Source: Acidimicrobiia bacterium (GTDB lineage: Bacteria > Actinomycetota > Acidimicrobiia > IMCC26256 > JAGNEX01). Taken from it: a DNA stretch of 64,000 bases. The position numbers and the translations under genes are program-made. Below the pieces are notes generated by a model that was given only the letters and a program-made list of their open reading frames with translations, did no database searches and had not been told where the DNA came from. This document shows positions 46,001 through 54,805 of this stretch, piece after piece. How positions within the stretch are numbered: position 1 is the stretch's first letter; each line of letters starts with the position of its first letter. The stretch lies in contig JACJWE010000001.1 of assembly GCA_020637365.1 (NCBI GenBank), positions 581,001 through 645,000 on the forward strand, given 5' to 3'.

Positions 46001-47263
46001 GGTCGATGGTCGCGCACGCCCGGGTGAACGCTCCGATGAGGTTGCCGTCGCCATCGTGGCGCCTCGTGCCGACAACAACCGAGACTCCGGAGCCATGAAG
46101 GTTCTCAGCCATCGGCCGCAACACATCGCGGATCAGCAACCGTGCTTCATAGGGGCTCGCAGCCTCATCGAGCGCGCGACGACGAGATTGAAGCGCCGCT
46201 CTGTCGCCTCCAGAGCGTCCTTCAGGTTGACCAGTTCGTCTTGGAGCGCGCCAGCAGCCGGAAGTGGCGCCGACACGGCCGCTGCGATCTCTGCCAGCAC
46301 GTCCCGAGCGGTCTTGTTCTTGGCGTGAACGGCGCAGCTGATCAAGCCAACCGGCGCTTTGACGGCGTCTTCGTCTCCGGGTAGCGCTGCGCTCAAGGCC
46401 GCATCGGCTGTGGTGACGATGCGCGCCAACACAGCGGACTTGCCGACTCCTGGCGAGCCGGTCACCACCAGTACCTCGGGTTTCGGCGGTCGGGTCAGCC
46501 AGTCGACAATCTCGGTCAGCGCTTGGGTGCGACCGCGAAATCGGTAGCCCGACTCTGCTTCGTTGGCGACACCACGCGCTCGAGGCCGCCAATGCAGGGT
46601 CGCCTGCGGGTCAGTGCTCAGCTCCCAACCCCACGCTTCCGCGGTCGACGCGCCACTCGACGCTGACCATCGCGCCAGTTCGCCCAAGTTCTGCGCCGGT
46701 AGCTGGTCGATGGCCGCCTTTAGACCGATCGCCTTGCCGTTCCTGCGCTCATCGGCCGATCCCACGATGCCGATGACAGCACCATAGTCAGGACACCACA
46801 CGCCACTGCCAGAGAACCCCTGTTCGAGGGGATATGCCGAGGCGGTGTCTACGCGCATCCATTCAAAGGCGAGCGTCGCGCCAATCGTTCCGTGTGCTTC
46901 GTTGCCCGCCGGGTCGGCCTGTGGGAAGCCGAAAGCCCACCAGCCCTTCTCGCGGAGATCCTTGGGTGCCGGGTTCCTTAACAGCGCAGGATTCGCACCG
47001 ACCGGTGCCGACGCTTCAAGGTCAGGACCGCAGGTCCGTCATCGCCAAACCCCGCCCTGAGATCAGCGCTGACGACGGTGCGCCGCTCCCTCGATCCCGA
47101 CATCGGGAACGTTGCCCACAAATCGCGCTGCCCTCGACCGCGTGGCGAATGGTGATCACCCGCGTGAATCGATCAGCACACCGCAACCGATCGGTGTGTG
47201 GGCGTCCGCGCTGAGGTGGAGGGCAACGACCCAACTCGCGTCGGTCGGGGCGAGGGCAGGCAT
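42524..47263 (-). CDS. Giant trypsin / nSTAND ATPase / WD40 / TIR protein (frameshifts)
   Basis: Starts at ATG 47263, touching the Trypco1 stop. Domain order: (1) trypsin-like protease with GCGVLIDSR, catalytic His in RVITIRHAV and Ser in GFSGSGVW (about 47260-46780); (2) STAND-type NTPase with RFRGR, Walker A VVTGSPGVGKSAVLA (about 46450), Walker B FNLVVDALDEA (about 46170), a winged-helix-like LLTVLALTEAPGIP and FRLFHQALNDAL (to about 45480); (3) a helical spacer; (4) 15 WD40 repeats (43030-45014); (5) a TIR domain. Frame changes occur near 47175, 47100-47000, 46180, 45940, 45570, 45330, 44350/44294 (compensating), 43619 and 42815. Repaired length is about 1,580 residues if TIR is fused. 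Reads as an NLR-like immune or conflict sensor. Confidence 0.75.
43030..45014 (-). repeat. 15 tandem 132-bp units encoding near-identical WD40 repeats
   Basis: Each unit encodes 44 residues beginning GHTxxVTSICAYTINGHTQ, then LATTSxDxTARTWDPTTG and QQLHQLN. Fifteen units run from 45014 down to about 43030. Apart from a few end-unit changes, differences are confined to residues 4-5 (ST, SL, NR, NL, DT, GL, NK) and residues 25 and 27 (R/G, W/H, D/G, V/H, D/H). The DNA identity implies recent amplification or gene conversion. Long antisense open frames here are a by-product of the repeat. Copy number could be wrong in a short-read or error-prone assembly. Confidence 0.93.
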
Positions 47264-47555
47264 CTACTCGGGCGCCTTCCACTTGAGGCTCACCTCGAAG
47301 CTGCCCTCGGTTGCCGCTTTGGCGACCAAAAGTTGGCTTTGCCGCTGACCTTGATAGCGAATGTCACCGTGATCTCATCGATGCCATCGGCCTGCGCTTG
47401 GTTGAGCACCAGGTGCCCTGCGTCTATTGCCGGTCGAATAGCGTCCAAGAGTTTGCTCGGCGTGTCGTTCGGCGATGCCGCCGGAAACCCTTCCCCGGAT
47501 CCGCCTCAAAGCTGACGATCGTGCCGTCGTCCAGTTCGTAGTTCGCCAGAGCCAT
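47264..47555 (-). CDS. Trypco1 (trypsin-co-occurring domain) protein, CU044_2847-type (frameshifts)
   Basis: Starts at ATG 47555 behind AGGAGG and reads MALANYELDDGTIVSFEAD. It then changes frame near 47480 (DTPSKLLDAIRPAIDAGHLV, QADGIDEITVTFAIKVSGKAN) and near 47335 (LLVAKAATEGSFEVSLKWKAPE), ending at 47264. About 97 residues when repaired. The N-terminal strand pattern and the FEVSLKWKAP end are those of the Trypco1 family, small beta-rich proteins found next to trypsin-domain conflict proteins. The stop is directly followed by the ATG of the giant protease-sensor gene, so the two are almost certainly co-translated. Confidence 0.75.
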
Positions 47556-47582
47556 CCTCAAACCTCCTGTCGGTGAGAGCAG

Positions 47583-47612
47583 ATTAATGGCCCCGCAAAC
47601 CCCGAGAGACAA
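47583..47612 (-). promoter_or_regulatory. Candidate sigma-70-type promoter for the conflict operon
   Basis: On the minus strand a TTGTCT (-35) and an ATTAAT (-10) are separated by 18 bp, ending about 28 bp before the Trypco1 ATG. This is one of few AT-rich hexamers in a GC-rich region, so it stands out. Unproven. Confidence 0.4.
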
Positions 47613-47655
47613 CCCGTTTCAATGGGGTTCAGGCGTCACATTGGTGTCGAGGCCA

Positions 47656-47906
47656 TCAAGGTTCGAGATCGGGAATCCGCGGGTACTCAGTCCGTTCGGG
47701 AAGGTCAAGGTCGTCTAGTTCGAGCGACGAAAATCGATCACGAATGGGAGTACCCGCCTGCCGAGGTCTGCCTCTCTGGTCAGGGTCGTCGTCAGGATTG
47801 CTCGTACTTCGGCTTCCATCGACCGCCCCTGTTCGGCAGCACGGGCCCCAGCTTGTCTGGTAACGCGTCGTCGAAGTTCTAATGGTAAGAGTCGCCACAA
47901 TTCCAT
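47656..47906 (-). CDS. FitA-like ribbon-helix-helix antitoxin (frameshift)
   Basis: ATG 47906: MELWRLLPLELRRRVTRQA, then ARAAEQGRSMEAEVRAIL, the RHH DNA-binding helix pair of FitA/plasmid-stability antitoxins. A 1-bp shift near 47750-47765 leads to the acidic, toxin-binding tail DRFSSLELDDLDLPERTEY. About 83 residues when repaired. No VapC/FitB PIN toxin follows: Trypco1 begins only 100 bp downstream. An orphan antitoxin, or a regulator of the conflict operon it precedes on the same strand. Confidence 0.68.
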
Positions 47907-48097
47907 TTCCTCGCTCGTGGATGGGTGGACGCCGTTGACAGCAACGCTAGTGGCGTGGTGTCAAGGCGGCGGCGAGTGGTGGCGCGATTCTCGATTCGGG
48001 ACAAGTCCGGCTCCCGGAGTCGAGCAGCAAACCCAAGATCCGGGGGTGTGCGACACGGTAGGGTGGGCAAATATTTCCCCACAGAGGAGTTGGGTCA

Positions 48098-48941
48098 ATG
48101 GGGCGAATGCGTAGTCGTGCTCGCTGGCTGTACGCATCGGGTGTGGCAGCCCTCCTGATGACCGCGGTCGGTGCTCCGCGGTCGGGGAGCGCGCCCAGGT
48201 CAAGGCTGGAACCGACCCCGAACCGGTGCTCATCTATGACCTGACCGACGGACGCCCCAGAACCGGCGATCCCTCGAATTGCTCTACCACGCTCAGCACG
48301 AGGACTTGACGGCCGACTGTCTCGCCGGGCAAGGAGTCGAGTACGAACCGAACCCGGTCGTACATCACGATCCCAGCTTTGGGATTCGCGCCTTGTTTCC
48401 CGACGGCCTGGTCTCTGTAGAGAACGAACGCCGCAGGTCTGAGGCATGGCGAGACTGGCAAGATGCAGGTTTCGGCGGCTCAGAGTGCTCATTCGCCGCA
48501 TCACAAGCGCCGCTGCCGCTGGCCGCAGACCATGTCGCCATCGAGGGCGAACTGCCCGATGGCTTGGAGGGTCGCCTCAACGAGGCATACGTCTCATCGC
48601 CCGAGCTTGTTGCGCTGAATGCCGACTATCTGGCCTGTATGACCGCCAGAGGCTTCGACATCGAATCACGCGGCGAGATCGGCGACCTGATCATCGGGGA
48701 AGCCCGTCCCGAATCACACTTCGATCTTCGCCCCGGCACCGACCAGTTCGACCGCTCCATTTGGGCTGCGGACTTCGAGTGTTTTTCGCCCATTCAAGGC
48801 CAGATGATCGAACTGATGGCCGAAATCGACAAACCTTTCCTCGACCAAAACCGTGCAGTCTTTGACCGTCTCGCCGCTCAATGGGACACCATCGACGCCG
48901 CCGCCAACGACATCAGAGCCCAAAACATCTACGACGAGTAG
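48098..48941 (+). CDS. Putative lipoprotein of unknown function (frameshifts)
   Basis: ATG 48098 follows GAGGAG and encodes a signal peptide (RSRARWLYASGVAALLMTAVG). A 1-bp shift near 48175 places a cysteine in lipobox position (CSAVGERAQ), and another near 48265 joins the long frame LLYHAQHEDLTADCLAG to the end at 48941. The mature part is acidic, with regularly spaced cysteines (ADCLAG, SECSF, YLACM, FECF) that could form disulfides. About 280 residues. I recognise no family. Confidence 0.62.
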
Positions 48942-49077
48942 CACCCAGCGGCCTGGAAGCATGAGACGCTCCTCCTTCCGAACCGGCCCAGACTGAGCGT
49001 CACTGCTGCAACGACCGTCGTCGTTTGCTGCAGAATGAGCGAGGCAGACGCCCGTCCCCACAAACCTGGAGCGTTCC

Positions 49078-49998
49078 ATGTTTCCCTCCCCACGAATGGT
49101 TGCGGCCGTCGCGCTGACACCCCTGCTGATCGTTGCGTGTTCATCCAGCCAAGAGCCTGCCGAGGCCTCCTCATCAAGCGCGGCCCAGACCACCGTCGTA
49201 GCTGAGACCACCGCACCAGACTCCGCAGCCAGCTCCAACGCTGAAGAGCCCCGGAACGAACGTACGCCCACAGAGTTACAAGCAGCGCTCCGTTCGATGG
49301 GGGTCGAAATCACAACCGAGGAGGCCGAGACGTACGGCCCGATGACGGTTGCCGAACTGAAACGGTCCTGGACCGATCAGGGGCTATCTCTCCACGGTCG
49401 ATCGTCGACTTCCAGCCCGACACCGCCGTGATCGGTCAGATGTCTGCCGATCAACTGAAAATGCTCTACGGCGTGGATCGAAGCGACGATGAAGGCGGCC
49501 AGGTATACCGAAGCGAAGCTGCCGAGGTGATCTCCGCAGCCCGTGAGCAGTTCGGTGATCGAATCGGACTCGTGGCATACCGCCCAGATGGCAGCATGAC
49601 GGTTTCGATTCGCTCACTCACCTCTGCTGACCGAGAAGCGATCGCCAGCATCGAGCGATCGACCGACGTACAACTGAACGCTATGGACTTGGTCGGTCTC
49701 ACGGAACCAGAACTCGACGACCTGCGAACTCAACTGGAGGCTTTCGTCGTAAGTCAGGACCCCGCCAACTGGGGAGTCGGCATCTACGGTGGAGACGACT
49801 TCGAAGGTCCTGCGGATGCGGCCCGTGTCGTCGTCACGCTCGGACCTGACGACCTCCGCTGGCCAACCTCGGTGCGTGAGCAAACGACCTGGCGACTTCC
49901 TCGACGAGCTCGCAAAATCGGACCCGGCAGTAACCGATCTCACCATCGACGACGCCCTCCTCGTTTGGCAAGGCGTTAGCAGCGACAGCAGCAGTTGA
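49078..49998 (+). CDS. Putative lipoprotein of unknown function (frameshifts)
   Basis: ATG 49078 with signal peptide and clear lipobox (LTPLLIVAC-SSSQ), then a Ser/Ala/Thr spacer. The frame shifts near 49385-49400 into SIVDFQPDTAVIGQMSADQL and then LYGVDRSDDEGGQVY, and again near 49870-49890 into GDFLDELAKSDPAVTDLTID, ending DSSS at 49998. About 306 residues. I recognise no family. It follows the previous lipoprotein by 136 bp on the same strand, so the two may be related in role. Confidence 0.65.
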
Positions 49999-50146
49999 CG
50001 CCGCCGACCGCTGGTCACGTTCCTCGGTTAATCGCCCAAGGCTCGCTCGCCAGCTGTCGTCCGAGGTCCCTGCTCCGCTTTTGCGGTCTCACCTGGAAGC
50101 CACCGGAGCGCTGACTCCGGAGCCGCTGTGCGACATGATGGCTGGC

Positions 50147-50638
50147 ATGTCAGACGAATCTGTGAGCACCCGACCGCCCGGCGAAACACCACGACTGGCG
50201 ACGCCCGCTGATGCCTCTGCGGTCGCTCAGCTTCTCTTCGACTTCAACCACGAGTTCGACGTCGCTTCTCCGCCCGTCGCGGTTCTGGAAGAACGACTCG
50301 TCGCGTTGCTCAACACCGAAGTCGCCTTTGCGGTCGTTGCCGCCGCGAACCCCACCGCTGTTGCGCTGATCACCCTGCGCCCGTCGGTGTGGTACCCAGG
50401 GCCGGTTGCAACGCTCGACGAGATGTATGTCGTTCCAGCCTTGCGAGGCCATGGCGTCGGATCGAAGGTCTTGACCGCTGCCGTCGAGGAGTGCCGTGTC
50501 CGCAACGTCGGCTCGATCGAGATCAACGTGGACGAGAGCGATACCGACGCGCTGCGCTTTTATCGCCGTCACGACTTCTTCGACGTGGACCCCTCCACCG
50601 ACGAAAAGGCGTTCTACCTGTTTCAAGACTTGGTCTAG
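50147..50638 (+). CDS. GNAT family N-acetyltransferase
   Basis: 163 residues. Acetyl-CoA-binding motif A is visible as LDEMYVVPALRGHGVGSKVLTAA (the R-G-H-G-V-G loop), followed by the beta-bulge strand SIEINVDESDTDALRFYRRHDF, typical of GNATs. Start at ATG 50147; an in-frame ATG at 50138 is nearly as good. Substrate unknown. Confidence 0.85.
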   Translation: MSDESVSTRPPGETPRLATPADASAVAQLLFDFNHEFDVASPPVAVLEERLVALLNTEVAFAVVAAANPTAVALITLRPSVWYPGPVATLDEMYVVPALRGHGVGSKVLTAAVEECRVRNVGSIEINVDESDTDALRFYRRHDFFDVDPSTDEKAFYLFQDLV

Positions 50639-50823
50639 ACCGCGACACTTCGACCCGAGGCCACGTGACTCGACTCGCACCGTTGCGAATTGCCGACTAC
50701 CAGGGTGGGGAGCCGCTCGTCGCCGTTCTTCCGACGCCGTTCTTCCAGCGCAGCGTTGTTCCAATACCGTTGGTTGCAGCCGCTACCCGCCGAGACGGGT
50801 TTGCCGCCCCATTGCCAGGTTTC

Positions 50824-51147
50824 TTACAGCCCAATGATGAGCGCGATCAGTTCCCGAATCTGAGAAAGAGCGACAGGCCCAACGTTGTCGCCCGTGTGTT
50901 CCACTATTCGCTCTGTGCTGATCGTCGTCGGTAGGTGTCATTGAGCAACCCCGTAGGTGTCGATCTCGACCTCTGTCACCCACCCCCGTTCGGTCGTGGT
51001 ACATGGAACGACGAGGACCGCGTGTTGTCGAAACTCGAGAACGTCATCGGCGGTGACGACTATGGCCGGTCGACGGTGCCCACGTTCGCCAGTTGCTGGC
51101 GTCCCAAAATCGCAGCGGATGACGTCACCCGAGCTCATGGGCAACAT
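50824..51147 (-). CDS. MazF/PemK-family toxin with an in-frame stop
   Basis: ATG 51147: GDVIRCDFGTPATGERGHRR, PAIVVTADDVLEF and LVVPCTTTERGW are the PemK/MazF SH3-like endoribonuclease fold. The frame has a TGA at 50938-50940 after DTYGVAQ; beyond it the same frame continues to TAA at 50824 with TISTERIVEH, GDNVGPVALSQIRELIALI, the normal MazF C-terminal helix. So a nonsense substitution or base error truncates the protein at 69 residues. It overlaps its antitoxin gene by 23 bp. Confidence 0.75.
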
Positions 51148-51346
51148 CGCTAGCTGACGCGTTCAGCAGTGAGGACTCTTCGGGTGACAGCGCCCCGCTC
51201 GCAAGCTGGTGGCCGATGATCCTTCGGTGTTCTCGTCTGACGAGTTTGGCGATCTGACCGTCAAGGGTGAGGCCGTCACGGTCTGCGAGTCGCTGAAGGG
51301 CGTCACGTGTCTGAGTTGAAACCTCGATGGTGGTCGTCTTGCTCAT
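51125..51346 (-). CDS. Ribbon-helix-helix antitoxin paired with MazF-like toxin
   Basis: 73 residues. SKTTTIEVSTQTRDALQRLAD is a CopG/MazE-like RHH DNA-binding start; the C-terminal half (SPEESSLLNASASDVAHELG) would wrap the toxin. Upstream of and overlapping the MazF-like gene, the usual order for an autoregulated toxin-antitoxin pair. Confidence 0.78.
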   Translation of the reverse strand: MSKTTTIEVSTQTRDALQRLADRDGLTLDGQIAKLVRREHRRIIGHQLASGALSPEESSLLNASASDVAHELG

Positions 51347-51477
51347 ACTCTGAAGTTTGCCAATTCGACGACCGGCTCACCTCGGTCGAGGGAAGCGATG
51401 GCGCAGCCGGACGCCTGGCAACCGAACTTCGGGCTGCCGCAATGCGTGCCCAGCGTGATCAGCGGGTCTGGAGCGTG

Positions 51478-52403
51478 TCAGCGGATGGCGGTCGGGGCGA
51501 CGATCCCGCCGGTGCTTCCTGTCAGAGGGACCGGCGTTGCGATCAGGCAGGCAATCGATGGTGCTCTGCGCGGCGCAGTCGGCGGCGAGCTGGTCCAGGT
51601 TCCACAGCTGGCCTTGCGTCATACCTAAGTCACGCAGGCAGATCATGTGGACTGGGAGCAGCACCGACGGATCCTCACCGGGAAACACCTCAAAGGTCAG
51701 CGTGTCGGTCGCCACAGCAGCGACATCGTGATCGGCAAAAACTCAATCGCGTCCGTCGAAATGCCGGGGGTCGGATGCCCGAAGCGTTGACGATCGCCTG
51801 CGGCCAGCCAGTGCATCTGCCCGGTGCGGACCATCAAAATGTCGCCGCCATCACGTCGATACCAGCGGCCGAGACACAGCGTTCCAGGTCGTCGGCAGTG
51901 ACCGGATGCGCGTCCTCAAAGTGGTCGACCCCGTGTAGTCGCGCCACATCGACCAGCAAGCCCCGAGTGGCCACTGCACCCATGTGTTCGATGCCCAGCC
52001 GCGCAGCGCCAGCCTGGGTCACGACGCTGTCGGGCGTGTTGTTGTAGAGCAGCCCGCCATATCCGGCGTGGCTGAGCGCATCCCAATGGGTGCCAGCCTG
52101 TACGCCCATCGACACCACGTCGTCGCTGGTCGTGAAATCCGACGGATCGCCCGTGAACGCCACATTCACCATCGTCATGGTGCGTTCAGGGTTGATGCGC
52201 CCCGGAATCCCACCCGTCTGTGGCCCGTCGGCATCGAACGGAATCGCCAAGCTGAATGCCTCGCCCCGACGTACCGCGCCACCCCCCCGAAGCACCGCCG
52301 CGTGGTCGATCAGATTGAGCGTGCCGCGTTGGTCCTCGGCACCCCAACGCCCGGCATTGGAAACTCGCTCAGCAAGCTCGGCCAACTCTTCCGGCAAAGC
52401 CAT
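51478..52403 (-). CDS. Cyclase family protein (kynurenine formamidase-like; frameshifts)
   Basis: Metal hydrolase of the cyclase family (PF04199 type). The signature GVQAGTHWDALSHAGYGG includes the GTHxD metal motif. From ATG 52403 the frame runs to IDVMAAT near 51840, shifts (ILMVRTGQM region), continues with LTFEVFPGEDPSVLLPVHMI, and shifts again near 51560 to end ATPVPLTGSTGGIVAP at 51478. About 309 residues when repaired. Substrates in this family vary widely (arylformamides, isatin and others). It diverges from argC. Confidence 0.82.
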
Positions 52404-52517
52404 CACGGCACCCCTGATTCGACCACACGATTTCGACAGATCGTCCACCGCTCGAAACCCCGTGTCGAATGGGGAGCAGGTCGCCGATCTTCCACCCGAC
52501 AGCGCCCTGGCGACCGT

Positions 52518-52542
52518 ATTCAACGACTTGAATAAACATGCA
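52518..52542 (+). promoter_or_regulatory. Candidate ArgR operator upstream of argC
   Basis: A perfect palindrome ATTCAA-CGAC-TTGAAT (52518-52533) overlaps a TGAATAAACATGCA (52529-52542) close to the ARG-box pattern TGAAT-N4-ATTCA. It lies 22-46 bp before the argC ATG and the operon encodes ArgR. TTGAAT could double as a -35 element. Arginine-dependent repression is inferred. Confidence 0.6.
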
Positions 52543-52563
52543 CGGCGGGGCTACGGTTCTGGC

Positions 52564-53607
52564 ATGTCGTTTACTGCCGCAGTACTGGGTGGGTCGGGTT
52601 ACGCCGGTGGCGAACTCGTACGCATCCTCGCACAACACCCCAACTTCAACCTCGGTCCGATCACCGCCGCATCCAACGCTGGCACCTTGATAGCTGACCG
52701 CATCCCAGCGCTCGCACCTGTCCTGGGCGATCGCAGGTTCGCCGAAACCGATCCCGGCGCGGTGTCCGGCGTCGACGTCGCCTTCGTCGCGCTGCCACAC
52801 GGCGAGTCCCAGACCCTCATGGAGTCGCTTACTACCCAGGTGGGTCACGTCGTCGACCTCGGGGCCGATTTCCGGCTTCCCCTCGACGACTACACCACCT
52901 GGTACGGCGCCGGCCACGGCGCGCCAACGCTGCTCGACGACTTCCAATACGGCCTGGTCGAGGTGTTCCGGGACGCCATTGGGTCCGCCCAGCACATCGC
53001 CAACCCGGGTTGCTATCCGACCGCTGCCAACCTTGCACTGGCCCCAGCCCTCGCGAACGGGTGGCTCGACCCGGCCAGCCTCGTCGTCAACGCAGCATCG
53101 GGCATTTCTGGCGCTGGCCGGTCGCTGAAGGACGCCAACCTCTACAGCCAGGCCAACGAATCGGTGACCGCTTACGGGCTTCTCACCCACCGTCACACCG
53201 CTGAGATTGAATGGGTGTGCTCCCAAATCGCCGGGCAACCGGTCACCGCCCTGTTCACGCCCCACTTGGCTCCGATGACTCGAGGCATCCATGCCACCGC
53301 AACCGCCCGACTCTCCGAACCGTCGAACGGCGTCACCACCGACGACGCCCTCGCGGCGTACCGCGAGTTCTACGCCGATTCACCGTTTGTTGTCGTGAGT
53401 GACAACCCGCCATCCACCAAGGCGACCTTCGGCGCCAATACCGTTTACGTCACCTGTCGCATCGATCGGCGTACCGGCCATTTTCTGGGCATCGCGGTCG
53501 AAGACAACCTCGTCAAAGGCGCGGCCGGACAGGCCGTTCAATGCGCCAACCTGATGCTCGGCCTCGATGAGCAAGCGGGTCTACCCATCCTCGGAGTCAC
53601 TCCATGA
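52564..53607 (+). CDS. argC: N-acetyl-gamma-glutamyl-phosphate reductase
   Basis: NADPH-dependent reduction of N-acetylglutamyl phosphate. GGSGYAGGELVRIL is the nucleotide-binding start and ANPGCYPTAANLAL holds the catalytic cysteine; the second-half histidine lies in FTPHLAPMTRG. ATG 52564 gives 347 residues; a longer in-frame reading runs upstream through the cyclase gene and is not real. The stop overlaps the argJ ATG. Confidence 0.96.
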   Translation: MSFTAAVLGGSGYAGGELVRILAQHPNFNLGPITAASNAGTLIADRIPALAPVLGDRRFAETDPGAVSGVDVAFVALPHGESQTLMESLTTQVGHVVDLGADFRLPLDDYTTWYGAGHGAPTLLDDFQYGLVEVFRDAIGSAQHIANPGCYPTAANLALAPALANGWLDPASLVVNAASGISGAGRSLKDANLYSQANESVTAYGLLTHRHTAEIEWVCSQIAGQPVTALFTPHLAPMTRGIHATATARLSEPSNGVTTDDALAAYREFYADSPFVVVSDNPPSTKATFGANTVYVTCRIDRRTGHFLGIAVEDNLVKGAAGQAVQCANLMLGLDEQAGLPILGVTP

Positions 53608-54805
53608 GCATCCTCGCTGCCAAAGGCTTCACCGCCGGCGGCGCCGCCATCGGCATCAAAGAGTCGGGCGCCAAAGATCTCACCATCATCGGCGCGGCAG
53701 GCGAAGAGTCGCTCGTCGCTGCGGCCGTGTTCACGACCAACCGCCTGCAAGCCGCGCCGGTCCAAGTGTCGAAGCGTCATATGGCTGCCCAGCAGGGAAT
53801 TCGCGCCGTTGTGATCAGCTCGGGCAACGCCAACGCCGCCACCGGCGCGCGAGGCATCAGCGACGCCGAGGCGATGTGTCAGGCAACCGCTGCACAGCTC
53901 GGTTGCGCAGCGGAACAGGTGTTGGTGTGTTCGACCGGCGGTATCGGCCAGCCCCTCCCGATCGACCTGATCACAGTCGGCATCGCAGCACTCGCTCCTC
54001 AACTTGGTGACACTCCCGAGCATGCCCAGGCCGCAGCCGAAGGCATCCTCACCACCGACACCCGCACCAAACAGGCAACAGCGCAGGTCAACGGACCTGA
54101 CGGCGCTGTCTATAACGTCGGCGGTATCACCAAAGGCGCTGGCATGATCGCCCGTCGATGGCGACCATGCTCGCGTTCATCACCACCGATGCACCTGTGC
54201 ATCCGGACTGGTGGCAGTCCACTCTGAGCGCTGCGGTCGACCAGACGTTCAACTCGGCGTCGATCGACGGATGCACCTCAACCAACGACACCGTTATCGC
54301 GCTGGCCAGCGGCTCTGCCGGAGGCCCGGTCGTTGGCGCCGACACCCCTGACGGCTGACGCCTTGGCGACGGCGCTCACCGACGTCTGCCGATCGCTCGC
54401 CTGGCAGATCTTGCGAGACGGTGAGGGCGTGTCTGTCCTGCCACGGTCAGCGTCTCGGGAGCGACCGACGACCGTGACGCCAAACTTGCCGCGCACGCGA
54501 TCGCCAACTCGATGCTCGTCAAATGCTCGCTGCTCGGACGTGACCCCTATTGGGGGCGCATCCTGTCCGAGGCCGGGGCCAGCGGCGCCAGCTTCAACCC
54601 CGACGACAGTGCAGTGTCCTACGGCGATCACATCGTTGCCGCTGGCGGCATCGCCCGTGACCACGACGTCAACGCGGTCGCTGCTCACATGCAGCAGGAC
54701 CACATCCAGATCGGCGTCACACTCGGCGATGGCGCCGGTGCAGCCCACGCCTATATGACCGACCTGGGTTACGCCTACCTCGACGAAAACAAGGGCACCT
54801 CGTGA
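53604..54805 (+). CDS. argJ: Glutamate N-acetyltransferase / amino-acid acetyltransferase ArgJ (frameshifts)
   Basis: Recycles the acetyl group from N-acetylornithine to glutamate. Begins MSILAAKGFTAGGAAIGIKE; ISSGNANAATG is the oxyanion region. The self-cleavage site GMIA-P-SMATML is broken by a missing C near 54153. The next frame runs AFITTDAPVHPDWWQ to DGCTSTNDTV; further shifts lie near 54345 and 54440; the end is MLVKCSLLGRDPYWGRI through AYLDENKGTS. Repaired length is about 400 residues. Confidence 0.92.

Noticed and set aside
50666..50934. Possible CcdB-like toxin (LVAVLPTPFFQRSVVPIPLV)
   Set aside because: A loose resemblance only; it overlaps the MazF-like gene on the other strand and has no partner or good ribosome site.
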